DNA from: Actinomycetes bacterium
Lineage (GTDB): Bacteria > Actinomycetota > Actinomycetes > S36-B12 > GCA-2699445
Assembly (NCBI GenBank): GCA_022599915.1
Contig: JAHZLH010000016.1
Coordinates: 1 to 64,000 of the forward strand
DNA length: 64,000 nucleotides
Direction: 5' to 3'
Position 1 is the stretch's first letter; every line of letters starts with the position of its first letter. Below the pieces are notes generated by a model, which saw nothing but the letters and a program-made list of their open reading frames with translations, ran no database searches and had not been told where the DNA came from. Below are positions 1 to 7,985 of this stretch, one piece after another. Position numbers and translations under genes: made by a program.

Positions 1-24
1 CTGAAAGTTATGAGCTTGGCGAAG

Positions 25-187
25 TGTCATGCCGAAACTCCCGGGGTCTGTGCCAGCAGGTCAAGATTTGGCCCACTGCACGCTAAGTTTTTGAGTGCGG
101 ATACACGTGAGCGACTTATCAAGACCGTGAGTATGACGCTCGAGCAATCCCCCAGCCTTTGATCGATCTTCAGAAGCGAAATGGACG
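25..187 (+). pseudogene. Decayed partial copy of the exported-protein gene at 4359-5270
   Basis: The DNA aligns with the part of the 4359-5270 gene around 4455-4612, with a few small indels. One conceptual frame of this stretch reads ATYQDREYDARAIPQPLIDL followed by QKRNGR; the intact gene reads ATYQGREDDARAIAQHLIDL and then QKRNGR. The reading frame is broken: a TAA and a TGA lie between the 'CT-SF' block and the 'ATYQ' block, and no start codon or signal peptide frame connects to it. Similarity fades before about 25 and after about 190. The osmoprotectant importer operon lies between the two copies. I read this as a relic of a duplication, not as a functional gene; how much lies before base 1 cannot be seen. 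Confidence 0.75.
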
Positions 188-372
188 TTGCTGTCCTACG
201 CCCAAGATTCTTGCCTCACATCACCCAGGATTGGACCGCTGCCATTGCATCGGTGACAACACGGTAACGTTAGCGATCTGCTGAGCCTGGATCCGATAGG
301 TTCTAGACGAGGCAGAATTGTCATCTGTTCGATTCACCTACTACCAATCCCCTGAGTGGAGTTCGAAGAAAT

Positions 373-1353
373 ATGAAGTCAATACCAACGAAGCTAGTGG
401 TCCTTGGGGCCGCAGCGACGCTGGCACTATCCGCATGCTCGAGTGATTCCGACTCGAGTGATTCCGACTCGAGCGCTAGCGGCAGTGGTGCCGTCACCGC
501 CGAGAACAGTCTGAGCGGCATCCCCGTAACCGTGGGATCCAAGGACTTCGACGAGCAGTTGCTGCTTGGCGAGATCCTGGTGCAAGCATTTGAGGCCGCA
601 GGTGCTGAGGTCACCAACAAGGTGAACCTTGGTGGAACCAGTGTCGCCCGCAAGGCGCTTACCTCTGGAGAGATTGATGTTTATCCGGAATACAACGGAA
701 CTGGCTGGGCCGTACATCTAGAACAAGAGGATCCCAGCTTCGAGGCTGAGGAACTCACCAACAATGTGAAGGAACTCGATTTCGAAAAGAACAACATTGT
801 TTGGATCGGTCGTTCCCCGTTCAACAATACCTACGGTTTCGTTTCCAGCCCAGAGGCTACTGAGGCTAATGGTGGCGCGTTTACGACGCAGTCCTTCATG
901 GAGTACGTCCGGGATAACCCAGACGCGACAGTTTGCATGGAGAGCGAGTACCCGGACCGTCCCGACGGGCTAGTCCTGACCGAAGAGGCAACGGGAATCG
1001 AACTCCCGGACAACCAGGCCAAGATCCTGGACACGGGAGTCATTTACACCGAGACGGCCGACAACAAGTGCACCTTCGGTGAGGTCTACACCACTGACGG
1101 TCGTATCCCGGCGCTCAACCTGACGTTGGTGGACGATCCAGGCATCAACATTCTCTATAACGTTTCTGCGTCGATGCGTTCGGAAACCTACGACAAGGCA
1201 CCGGATCAGTTTGAGGCCATCGTGGCAGCACTTCTGCAGCCGCTGGACGATAAGAAAATGGCTGAACTCAATAAGCAGGTCTCAGCAGATGGAGAAGAGC
1301 CGTCAGCTGTTGCCAAGGAGTATTTGGTTTCTGAAGGAATCATTGCTGGCTAG
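373..1353 (+). CDS. Osmoprotectant (glycine betaine/choline-type) ABC transporter substrate-binding lipoprotein
   Basis: 326 aa. The N-terminus is a lipoprotein signal peptide with the lipobox LSAC, lipidated Cys22, followed by a Ser/Asp-rich linker (SSDSD repeats, residues 22-38). The rest matches the OpuAC/OpuCC/ProX fold: the VGSKDFDEQLLLGEI segment near residue 55, the 'EIDVYPEYNGTGW' segment near residue 100, and 'MRSETYDKAPDQFEAIVAALL' type C-terminal motifs, though split here to keep short: MRSETYD and FEAIVAALLQPLDD. This family captures quaternary ammonium osmolytes outside the membrane and hands them to the permeases. It is first in an operon with two permeases and an ATPase. A strong hairpin directly follows its stop codon, which would allow more binding protein than transporter to be made. 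The exact ligand cannot be assigned. Confidence 0.93.
   Translation: MKSIPTKLVVLGAAATLALSACSSDSDSSDSDSSASGSGAVTAENSLSGIPVTVGSKDFDEQLLLGEILVQAFEAAGAEVTNKVNLGGTSVARKALTSGEIDVYPEYNGTGWAVHLEQEDPSFEAEELTNNVKELDFEKNNIVWIGRSPFNNTYGFVSSPEATEANGGAFTTQSFMEYVRDNPDATVCMESEYPDRPDGLVLTEEATGIELPDNQAKILDTGVIYTETADNKCTFGEVYTTDGRIPALNLTLVDDPGINILYNVSASMRSETYDKAPDQFEAIVAALLQPLDDKKMAELNKQVSADGEEPSAVAKEYLVSEGIIAG
438..480 (+). repeat. 15-bp tandem repeat in the lipoprotein linker
   Basis: Two perfect copies of CTCGAGTGATTCCGA (438-452 and 453-467) are followed by a partial third copy. They encode the repeated SSDSD linker just after the lipidated cysteine of the binding protein. The 15-bp unit keeps the frame, so copy number can vary without breaking the gene. 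Confidence 0.85.
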
Positions 1354-1359
1354 TTGAGC

Positions 1360-1394
1360 GAAGGGCGTGGAGGCCGAGGGTCTCCACGCCCTTC
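1360..1394 (+). terminator. Strong intrinsic-terminator-type hairpin inside the opu operon
   Basis: Perfect 13-bp arms GAAGGGCGTGGAG (1360-1372) and CTCCACGCCCTTC (1382-1394) enclose a 9-base loop and are followed by a T-rich tract (TTCGTTTTCCC). It starts 7 bases after the binding-protein stop and ends 37 bases before the first permease start. It is a good candidate for partial termination or 3'-end protection. Confidence 0.85.
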
Positions 1395-1430
1395 TTCGTT
1401 TTCCCACCGTCTCCAAACTAAGGGCCAGGT

Positions 1431-2090
1431 ATGGATGGCATCCGCAGTTGGTTTGACTATCTGTCGTCACGTACAGATCTCGTAGTTGAAACTCTCTTAC
1501 AAACCTTGACGTATGTCGTTTCCGTGACGGTTGCGGCGAGTATCGTCTCGATCAGCGTTGGTGTCCTGACCCGGCACAATCCTTTCGCCAAGGAACTATC
1601 GCTGTCGATTGCCAGCGTCTTTTTGACTATCCCCAGCCTTGCGCTGTTCACGATCTTTATCCCCATCGTGGGTCTGGGATTCACGCCCAGTTTCATCGCG
1701 ATGTTTCTCTATGCGCTACTGCCGATCCTGCGCAATACCGTTGCGGGGCTCGACTCCGTTGATTCCAGTGTGATGGAGTCTGCGAAAGGTATGGGCCTGA
1801 CTCCGCGTCAGGTACTCTTCAGAGTCCAGTTACCCTTGGCTTGGCCGATCATCTTGGCTGGTATTCGCGTGAGTGCCCTACTCACGGTTGGTATCTCCGC
1901 TATTGCGACCTTAGTTGCTGGCGGTGGCCTCGGTGACTTCATCAAAAGTGGGCTGGCTCGCTTGCCACTGCCGAACTCTCTGGAAGCGATTTGGACCGGA
2001 GTAATCCTTTCGCTAGCTCTCGCCCTTGCGGTCGACTTGGTGCTAAGGACTATTGGCCGCTTCAGCAATCCCAGTGGAGTTCGCTCATGA
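1431..2090 (+). CDS. Osmoprotectant ABC transporter permease 1
   Basis: 219 aa integral membrane protein of the ProW/OpuCB family with about five to six hydrophobic segments. The cytoplasmic EAA-type loop that contacts the ATPase is seen as ESAKGMGLTPRQVLF near residues 116-130, followed by a hydrophobic stretch, AWPIILAGIRVSALLTVGIS. The C-terminus contains the family-typical AGGGLGDFI segment. The ATG at 1431 is the first start after the hairpin at 1360-1394. The stop overlaps the ATPase start (ATGA at 2087-2090), so the two are probably translationally coupled. It should form a heterodimeric channel with the permease at 3259-4038, which is homologous to it. Confidence 0.92.
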   Translation: MDGIRSWFDYLSSRTDLVVETLLQTLTYVVSVTVAASIVSISVGVLTRHNPFAKELSLSIASVFLTIPSLALFTIFIPIVGLGFTPSFIAMFLYALLPILRNTVAGLDSVDSSVMESAKGMGLTPRQVLFRVQLPLAWPIILAGIRVSALLTVGISAIATLVAGGGLGDFIKSGLARLPLPNSLEAIWTGVILSLALALAVDLVLRTIGRFSNPSGVRS

Positions 2091-3262
2091 ACCTCAACCC
2101 ACAAGATCCCCCTCAAGAGGAGAAGAGTGTGACCACTCCAAAAATTTCCTTGCGTGATGTTACGAAGACCTACTCCGGGGTAGACACTCCCGCCGTAAAG
2201 GACCTGAACTTGGATATCGCCAGCGGGGAAATCCTCGTACTGGTGGGCCCCTCGGGCTGCGGCAAAAGCACGACATTGCGCCTCATCAATCGCATGATCG
2301 AACCGAGCGCCGGTGAGATCATCTTTGATGGCGAAGACGTCACAAATAGTGACCCCAACGAGCTGCGGCGTCGAATGGGATACGTCATCCAGCAAGTCGG
2401 TCTCTTCCCCCATCGCACTATCGCCGAAAACATCGCGATCGTCCCCAAATCATTGAAGTGGCCGAAAGACAAGATCCGAGCGCGTGTTGATGAGCTTCTC
2501 GAGTTGACCGGTATGGATCCAAACGTCTACCGGGACCGTTACCCCAAAGAACTGTCTGGTGGGCAGGCTCAACGGGTTGGCGTCGCCCGAGCCCTGGGAG
2601 CCGAACCGGACGTTTTGTTGATGGACGAGCCGTTTGGTGCGATTGATCCGATAACCCGCTTCAACCTACAAAACGAGTTCTTGCGGCTGCAGTCTGAGTT
2701 GAAAAAGACGATTGTTTTCGTGACCCATGACATCGACGAGGCAGTCAAGATGGGCGATCGGATAGCGATCTTGCGGGATCAATCAGAAATCGCTCAATTG
2801 GACACCCCAGAGGCGATTCTGACCAATCCAGCAGACATCTTTGTCGAGGATTTCTTGGGCGCGGGTGCCGTCTTGAAGACTTTGACGCTGAGGCGTCTCA
2901 ACGACATTCAACTAGTTCATGCGCCCACGATCACGGAACGGACGAATCGCTCCGAGGCGGCTGCACAACTTCGACAGTCTGACTTCCCTTTTGCGGTACT
3001 GCTAGATGATTCGCGACGACCAATCGCTTGGGTCAACCAGGCGGACCTCGACAGTTCCGATCCACTGGCATCCAACTCACGACGAATCCCGGTGAAACTC
3101 GAACCCGAAGACACACTCCAAGAGGCGCTGAGTGTCATGCTGCAAACATCCGCAGGCATGTCCGCGGTCGTGGATAGCACCGGGCAGTATCTGGGGACAT
3201 GCACAATCCAGTCTCTGGCCGAGTTGCTTACGGAACCACCCGTTGATGGAGACTCGTTGTGA
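2087..3262 (+). CDS. Osmoprotectant ABC transporter ATP-binding protein with C-terminal CBS domains
   Basis: 391 aa from the ATG that overlaps the upstream stop. Walker A GPSGCGKST is at residues 54-62, then the Q-loop (IQQVGLFPH), signature LSGGQAQRVG, Walker B VLLMDEPFGAID and the switch His (VTHDIDEA). The last third (about residues 270-391) is a CBS-domain pair, as in OpuA/OpuCA, where it senses ionic strength or nucleotides. Two starts are credible. ATG 2087 has GGAG seven bases upstream. GTG 2129 has an excellent AAGAGGAGAAG six bases upstream and gives a protein beginning MTTPKISLRDVTKTY, closer to typical family N-termini. The stop overlaps the GTG of the second permease. Confidence 0.94.
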   Translation: MNLNPQDPPQEEKSVTTPKISLRDVTKTYSGVDTPAVKDLNLDIASGEILVLVGPSGCGKSTTLRLINRMIEPSAGEIIFDGEDVTNSDPNELRRRMGYVIQQVGLFPHRTIAENIAIVPKSLKWPKDKIRARVDELLELTGMDPNVYRDRYPKELSGGQAQRVGVARALGAEPDVLLMDEPFGAIDPITRFNLQNEFLRLQSELKKTIVFVTHDIDEAVKMGDRIAILRDQSEIAQLDTPEAILTNPADIFVEDFLGAGAVLKTLTLRRLNDIQLVHAPTITERTNRSEAAAQLRQSDFPFAVLLDDSRRPIAWVNQADLDSSDPLASNSRRIPVKLEPEDTLQEALSVMLQTSAGMSAVVDSTGQYLGTCTIQSLAELLTEPPVDGDSL

Positions 3263-4038
3263 GTACCCCTCTCGTCGTCGACAACCCGGAAACCCTTCCA
3301 GCACGCCGAAACCAGTCGATAAGCCAACTGGATCTCATCGTTATCCCAGTGTTTTTCGTCCTGCTGGCTGTCCTGCTTTCGGTGGTTTGGATCTACTCGG
3401 ATTTTGACGGAACCACCACCAGCATCTTAGAACCAGAGCGACTTTGGACTCAGGCGCAGGAACAAATCACCGTTGCGTTGCTGTCAACCGTGCTGGTGAT
3501 CATCCTGGCAATCCCACTGGGCATCCTGGTCACTCGCGAGGGTGCACCTAGACTCAAAAATAACCTAGTTACCGTCCTTGGTTTGGGTCAGGCTTTGCCC
3601 GCGTACGGGCTCCTCGTCTTGTTCTTTGTGGCCTTTGGCCAAGGAACTCTCACCGTTGTCCTCGCCCTGGCAGCGTTCGCACTCTTGCCGGTGTTGCGCA
3701 ACACCATCGTTGGGCTAGAGCAAGTCGACAAGTCGGTCATCGAGGCTGGCAAAGGTATGGGACTCACCGGATTCCAACGCCTGCGCAAGATTGAACTTCC
3801 ACTCGCCGTGCCAGTGATCATGGGTGGGATTAGAACCGCCACCATCATCAACGTCGGTATGGCTACGCTTGCTTACCTCATCGGGGGTGGCGGGCTTGGG
3901 ATCACTATTGCGGCTGGACTGAAAATCAACCGACCAGTATCCATTTTCGTGGGCGCCGTGTTGGTGGCCCTGATCGCTCTTGCCTTCGACTTCATCGGCG
4001 GACTCGCACAGCGATATCTACGCCCCAAAGGACTGTGA
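3259..4038 (+). CDS. Osmoprotectant ABC transporter permease 2
   Basis: 259 aa, ProW/OpuCD-type permease with a longer N-terminal extension than permease 1. The GTG start overlaps the ATPase stop (GTGA at 3259-3262). The EAA loop EAGKGMGLTGFQRLRKIELP lies near residues 161-180 and is very like that of permease 1 (ESAKGMGLT). The GGGGLG segment near the C-terminus is also shared. It is the last gene of the four-gene importer operon (binding protein, permease, ATPase, permease). No clear terminator follows. Confidence 0.92.
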   Translation: MSTPLVVDNPETLPARRNQSISQLDLIVIPVFFVLLAVLLSVVWIYSDFDGTTTSILEPERLWTQAQEQITVALLSTVLVIILAIPLGILVTREGAPRLKNNLVTVLGLGQALPAYGLLVLFFVAFGQGTLTVVLALAAFALLPVLRNTIVGLEQVDKSVIEAGKGMGLTGFQRLRKIELPLAVPVIMGGIRTATIINVGMATLAYLIGGGGLGITIAAGLKINRPVSIFVGAVLVALIALAFDFIGGLAQRYLRPKGL

Positions 4039-4358
4039 CGAGTAGCCCACAAAGTGAGGCGAGGCAGAGCGCTTAGTGATCACTTCTTCGGCGACCCGAA
4101 TGTTGCCTAGATGGCAAAGAGCTAGTCCATTGCTTGGGGCAAGGCACTAGGCGAATGTCCGGCCGTAGCAATGTAGAAAAACTTAGCTGGCAGTGCACCT
4201 GGAAGGTGAAGCGGATGCCCAAGGTCGCTTGCCGGCGAAGAGCCAAGAGACCCTGCCGATCCAGCCACATTGATCAGCTCGCCCCAATATGAAGCCGGAT
4301 CGACTGGCGTGTCTGCCTGTCGGCGCAGATAGTGCTGGGCCTTGTGAAAGATTGCCCT
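4039..4358. other. Intergenic region between the opu operon and the exported-protein gene
   Basis: About 320 bases without a supported gene. It holds a perfect 10-bp palindrome AGTGATCACT at 4075-4084, 37 bases after the opu stop. No strong terminator, riboswitch or RNA gene was recognised. The promoter of the 4359 gene presumably lies near its right end, but I cannot place it with confidence. Confidence 0.5.
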
Positions 4359-5270
4359 ATGGTCGTTCGGATGAAGCTCACGGCATTGATCGTGGGTCTG
4401 CTCATGATCCCAGCCTTAGCGGCCCCCAGCGAAGCTAGGTCGCCTCATGCTGCAACTGCCGGGATGGTGGCTGTGCCAGCATGTCCCGACTTGCCCTTTT
4501 GCACGCCAAGTTTCTGGGCTTGGGAGTTAGCATTAGCGACTTATCAAGGCCGTGAGGATGATGCCCGAGCAATCGCCCAGCACTTGATCGATCTGCAGAA
4601 GAGAAATGGACGATGGAGTATCGGTAGCCCTTGGATCAAGGCAAAGGTGGATTTCAAGAAGCGGACCCGCCACGATGCCGAGAGCTGGGAAGTCGCCGAG
4701 GTCAGCATGATGCTGCTGCGGCATCATGCGCATTTTGGTGACCCGGCGGCACGGGCCGCAGCGCGGCGTGGCGCCGACTACCTAAGAGAACGAGTCGTTC
4801 GAGTCGGTCGAGGTCGGTACCTGCCACACATGCCCGAGTGCAACAACTTGTTGCAGCCACACAGCACCTTCGCGGCCGCTGCGCTTCTGCATCAGTTCAC
4901 TAGATATCGCGAACTAGCCGGTCACCTTCGCCGCAGTGCCAAGAAGATGGAATGGCGCCGGATCATGCCCAAGCCAGGGCGAACCGATTTACGCAGATGG
5001 CAATGGGGGCCGCGCATCAATGACTACGAGAGGATTCAGTCCGGTTGGTATCTGTACCAACTAGAAGATCCCATAGGACGGCGGATCCTGAATCGCTACA
5101 CACCCCAGCGGAAGGTGGACCATCGATTGGCCCAGTCGTACGCGGTGATGATTGATCTCATGCGGGGGAAACTGCCGCGAGCCCGTATCCGAGCGGACGG
5201 GATCAACTTGCTTCCGCAGAAAGGCTATGACGCGGCGATGAGGTCGTGGTTAGTAGCAACATCGCCCTAG
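4359..5270 (+). CDS. Exported protein of unknown function, helix-rich
   Basis: 303 aa from ATG 4359; ATG 4371 and GTG 4332 are alternatives. A signal peptide is clear (MKLTALIVGLLMIPALAAPS) and should be cleaved near residues 25-27. The mature part is basic and helical, with two early cysteines (PACPDLPFC), a WAWELALATYQ helix, and repeated helix pairs containing 'HLIDLQKRNGRW' and 'ARRGADYLRERV'. This helical-repeat look resembles alpha/alpha-toroid proteins (glycan lyases and terpene-cyclase-like folds), but no catalytic motif is recognised, so no function is assigned. A decayed copy of its 5' half lies at 25-187 on the far side of the opu operon. Confidence 0.75.
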   Translation: MVVRMKLTALIVGLLMIPALAAPSEARSPHAATAGMVAVPACPDLPFCTPSFWAWELALATYQGREDDARAIAQHLIDLQKRNGRWSIGSPWIKAKVDFKKRTRHDAESWEVAEVSMMLLRHHAHFGDPAARAAARRGADYLRERVVRVGRGRYLPHMPECNNLLQPHSTFAAAALLHQFTRYRELAGHLRRSAKKMEWRRIMPKPGRTDLRRWQWGPRINDYERIQSGWYLYQLEDPIGRRILNRYTPQRKVDHRLAQSYAVMIDLMRGKLPRARIRADGINLLPQKGYDAAMRSWLVATSP

Positions 5271-5340
5271 AATGTGGCCAGAGTGGCGGTAACTTCTTCT
5301 AGTGCAGCCCGAGCGTTGTGTGCGATCGTTTGGAGGGGCT

Positions 5341-6870
5341 ATGACCACAACTGCTTCCTCTAGCGGAACGCAGTTCACCCGAGGACTAGGTGTTCATTAC
5401 ACCGATGTCCTGATCGTCGGTGCGGGGCTGTCCGGGATCGGAATGGCCGCTCATCTACAGGACGCATGCCGGGGCGCGCGCTTCATCATTCTTGAGTCCC
5501 GGGAGGCTACCGGCGGGACCTGGGACTTGTTCCGGTATCCCGGTATTCGCTCCGACTCCGACATGTACACGATGGGCTATCGATTCAACCCGTGGAATCG
5601 ATCAGAAACCGTCGCCTCTGGACCGTTGGTCTTGGATTACCTGCGCGAAACTGCAGCCGAACGCGGCATTGACCAACACATCCGGCTTGGCCATCAGGTC
5701 ACCCGATGCGAGTGGGACTCCACGTCCGCACGGTGGACGGTAACCGCGGTTACTGACGATGGCGAGCAGGTTTTCGTCGCCCCCTACCTGGTCACAGCCA
5801 CTGGTTATTACGACTACGACCACGGCTACACACCAGACTTCCCCGGTATGGCCGATTTCGATGGGCCGGTCATTCACCCGCAGCATTGGCCACAGGATTT
5901 CGATTACGCCGGTAAGCGCTTGATTGTGGTGGGTTCGGGGGCCACGGCGGTGACCCTGCTGCCCAACCTGGCACGACAAGCAGAGCACGTCACGATGCTG
6001 CAGCGCTCCCCCACCTATATGTTCACCGCACCCGCGAAAGATCCGATCTCGCTGGCGTTGCGGGGTCGAGTGCCCGACAAGTGGATCTATAACCTCGGCC
6101 GAATCCGCAATATCGGCTGGCAGATGCTCAGCTACCAAATGTCACGCCATCGTCCAACGAAGGCCAGCGACTACTTGTTGGGATTGGTTGCTGAGCAACT
6201 TCCGGACCACGCTGATATCGCTGACTTCACGCCTCATTACCGGCCGTGGGATCAGCGGCTGTGTCTGGTGCCTGATGGTGATCTGTTCGCTGCAATTCGA
6301 TCGGGCAAGGCGGAGGTGGTCACCGGGGAGATTGAGCGGTTCACCAACCACAGCATCGAGTTGACCGATGGGCGATCCTTGGCTGCCGATGCCGTCGTCA
6401 CCGCCACCGGGTTCGACCTCTTGGTGCTGGGCGGCATCCAACTAGTGGTTGATGGTCAAGACATCGATATCAGTCAGACCAAGGTCTATAAGGGCATGAT
6501 GTTTTCTGGTGTGCCCAATCTGGCTTTCCTGGTCGGCTACACAAACGCATCCTGGACTCTCAAAGTGGATTTGGTTGCCAGCCACTTTTGCCGATTACTG
6601 CAACATATGCGACGGCGCGGGTACGACTATTGTGTTCCCCGGGCTGATGACCCCACCCTGCGCTCAGAGCCGATGATGCCACTGAGTAGTGGTTATATTC
6701 AGCGATCCAAGTCGGCGTTGCCTGATGAAGGGCATCGCAGCCCCTGGCGACTGCGGCAGAATTATTTGCTGGACTTACTTAACCTTAGGTTCGGTCGAAT
6801 CCGCGACCCAGAACTGGAACTTGGTCGCTGCCCTGCTTCTCGCAGCAACGCTGCGAAAGCAGCTGGCTGA
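5341..6870 (+). CDS. ethA: Flavin-containing Baeyer-Villiger monooxygenase, EthA-like
   Basis: 509 aa. ATG 5341 is chosen because it has GGAGGGG upstream; an upstream in-frame extension to 5302 lacks such a site. FAD-binding GAGLSG is at residues 27-32, the Baeyer-Villiger fingerprint FDGPVIHPQHWP at about 173-184, and the NADPH-binding VVGSGATAVTLLP at about 195-207. Many stretches match mycobacterial EthA as I recall it, for example GGTWDLFRYPGIRSDSDMYT, PWDQRLCLVPDGDLF and VGYTNASWTLK. The family inserts oxygen next to ketones using NADPH, O2 and FAD; in mycobacteria EthA activates the prodrug ethionamide. The physiological substrate is unknown. No ethR-like TetR repressor is adjacent, so control differs from the mycobacterial pair. 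Confidence 0.92.
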   Translation: MTTTASSSGTQFTRGLGVHYTDVLIVGAGLSGIGMAAHLQDACRGARFIILESREATGGTWDLFRYPGIRSDSDMYTMGYRFNPWNRSETVASGPLVLDYLRETAAERGIDQHIRLGHQVTRCEWDSTSARWTVTAVTDDGEQVFVAPYLVTATGYYDYDHGYTPDFPGMADFDGPVIHPQHWPQDFDYAGKRLIVVGSGATAVTLLPNLARQAEHVTMLQRSPTYMFTAPAKDPISLALRGRVPDKWIYNLGRIRNIGWQMLSYQMSRHRPTKASDYLLGLVAEQLPDHADIADFTPHYRPWDQRLCLVPDGDLFAAIRSGKAEVVTGEIERFTNHSIELTDGRSLAADAVVTATGFDLLVLGGIQLVVDGQDIDISQTKVYKGMMFSGVPNLAFLVGYTNASWTLKVDLVASHFCRLLQHMRRRGYDYCVPRADDPTLRSEPMMPLSSGYIQRSKSALPDEGHRSPWRLRQNYLLDLLNLRFGRIRDPELELGRCPASRSNAAKAAG

Positions 6871-6953
6871 TCGCGCTATTTTCACACCTTCGCCGGATGC
6901 GCCCGTCTGGGAGATTTAGGTAGGTTGGCGACGCGGCGCCCAAGGAGGCTGCC

Positions 6954-7928
6954 GTGATCGACGCCGTTGAGCCCATAGATAGTGACACTGAGCCGGGGTC
7001 CGGTGCTCAGATAGTCCCCACTCAATCGCTGCAATCAGCAGATGACACCGCAGGCCAAGACGCAACACCGGACGACTCTCCGCGAGTGGACACAGATTCA
7101 GACAGTACCGTTCCCGCCGATGACGACCGGCCGAAGATGAGTGAGCGGCTGGCAGCCGCAGCCGCCGGTCTGCAAGATGGGGCGCAAAAAGCATCAGCTG
7201 TCACAAAGACTGCGGTAGCGGCGGGAACCTTGGCGGCCACTGTTGCTGGTGGCGCGGGCGTGGCGGCTGCCACGCCCGCGGCAGCTGCCGGAGCCCCCGC
7301 TACCCTCACGCAATCCGCCGCAAAGGCTCGCAATGCCCCAGGAGCGGCAAAGTTGGACAAGATGTGTCGTGGCAGCGATTCCGGCATCTGTGAACGACCG
7401 AAATGGTCGGAGATGAACCTGTCTTTCGACGCCGTGGTGATCGGCCGCTACGTCAATGTTGCCTGGCCGGAGATCAAGACGGTCGGCGGCTGGCGACCAT
7501 CCGACCCCTACCCTGACCATCCCAGCGGTCGCGCGGTCGACATCATGATGCCCAACGGTGGACCTGGGAAGGACAAGAAACTCGGTGACGCGATCGTCAA
7601 AGAGTTCCAGCGCAACGCTGACGATTTCGGCATCGAATACATCCTGTGGCACCAACGGAGTTGGCAGGCAGGTGAGGGCATCAACAAGTGGAGCAGGATG
7701 GCGGACCGGGGATCAGCCAGCGCCAACCATATCGACCACATCCACATCACCGTGAAGGGTGACAAGTCGACGCTGGCGAAACAGATGATCGAGTTGGGTG
7801 TGACAGCGGCGCTGGGCAGAGGAGCGAGTGAATCAGCTGGCACTAAGGGGGATGGTGACGTGCTCAATGAAGCGGAGGTCACCCGAACGATCGTGGCGAC
7901 CATGTTCAGCGAACCGACCAGTAACTAG
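6954..7928 (+). CDS. LAS/M15-type metallopeptidase-like protein with Ala-rich N-terminal segment
   Basis: 324 aa. GTG 6954 is preceded by CAAGGAGG at good spacing. Residues 1-75 are acidic and low-complexity. Residues about 80-120 are an Ala/Gly-rich hydrophobic stretch that may be a signal or membrane anchor. The C-terminal domain carries metal-site motifs of LAS-type peptidases: HPSGRAVDIM (H-x2-G-x-A-x-D) and, later, NHIDHIHITV (H-x2-H-x-H). It corresponds to the ARB_07466-like C-terminal domain found in many actinobacterial cell-wall proteins. A role in peptidoglycan trimming is inferred, not shown. It is followed by an unknown protein on the same strand. Confidence 0.75.
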   Translation: MIDAVEPIDSDTEPGSGAQIVPTQSLQSADDTAGQDATPDDSPRVDTDSDSTVPADDDRPKMSERLAAAAAGLQDGAQKASAVTKTAVAAGTLAATVAGGAGVAAATPAAAAGAPATLTQSAAKARNAPGAAKLDKMCRGSDSGICERPKWSEMNLSFDAVVIGRYVNVAWPEIKTVGGWRPSDPYPDHPSGRAVDIMMPNGGPGKDKKLGDAIVKEFQRNADDFGIEYILWHQRSWQAGEGINKWSRMADRGSASANHIDHIHITVKGDKSTLAKQMIELGVTAALGRGASESAGTKGDGDVLNEAEVTRTIVATMFSEPTSN

Positions 7929-7985
7929 CGGCTTCCTCGGCGGGTTGTGGCCGGTGATTGCCCCGCGAAATGCGAGAATCCGGGC

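Noticed and set aside
1808-2413. 201-codon antisense frame across the permease and ATPase genes
   Set aside because: Opposite strongly supported coding sequence, low-complexity product, no ribosome site.
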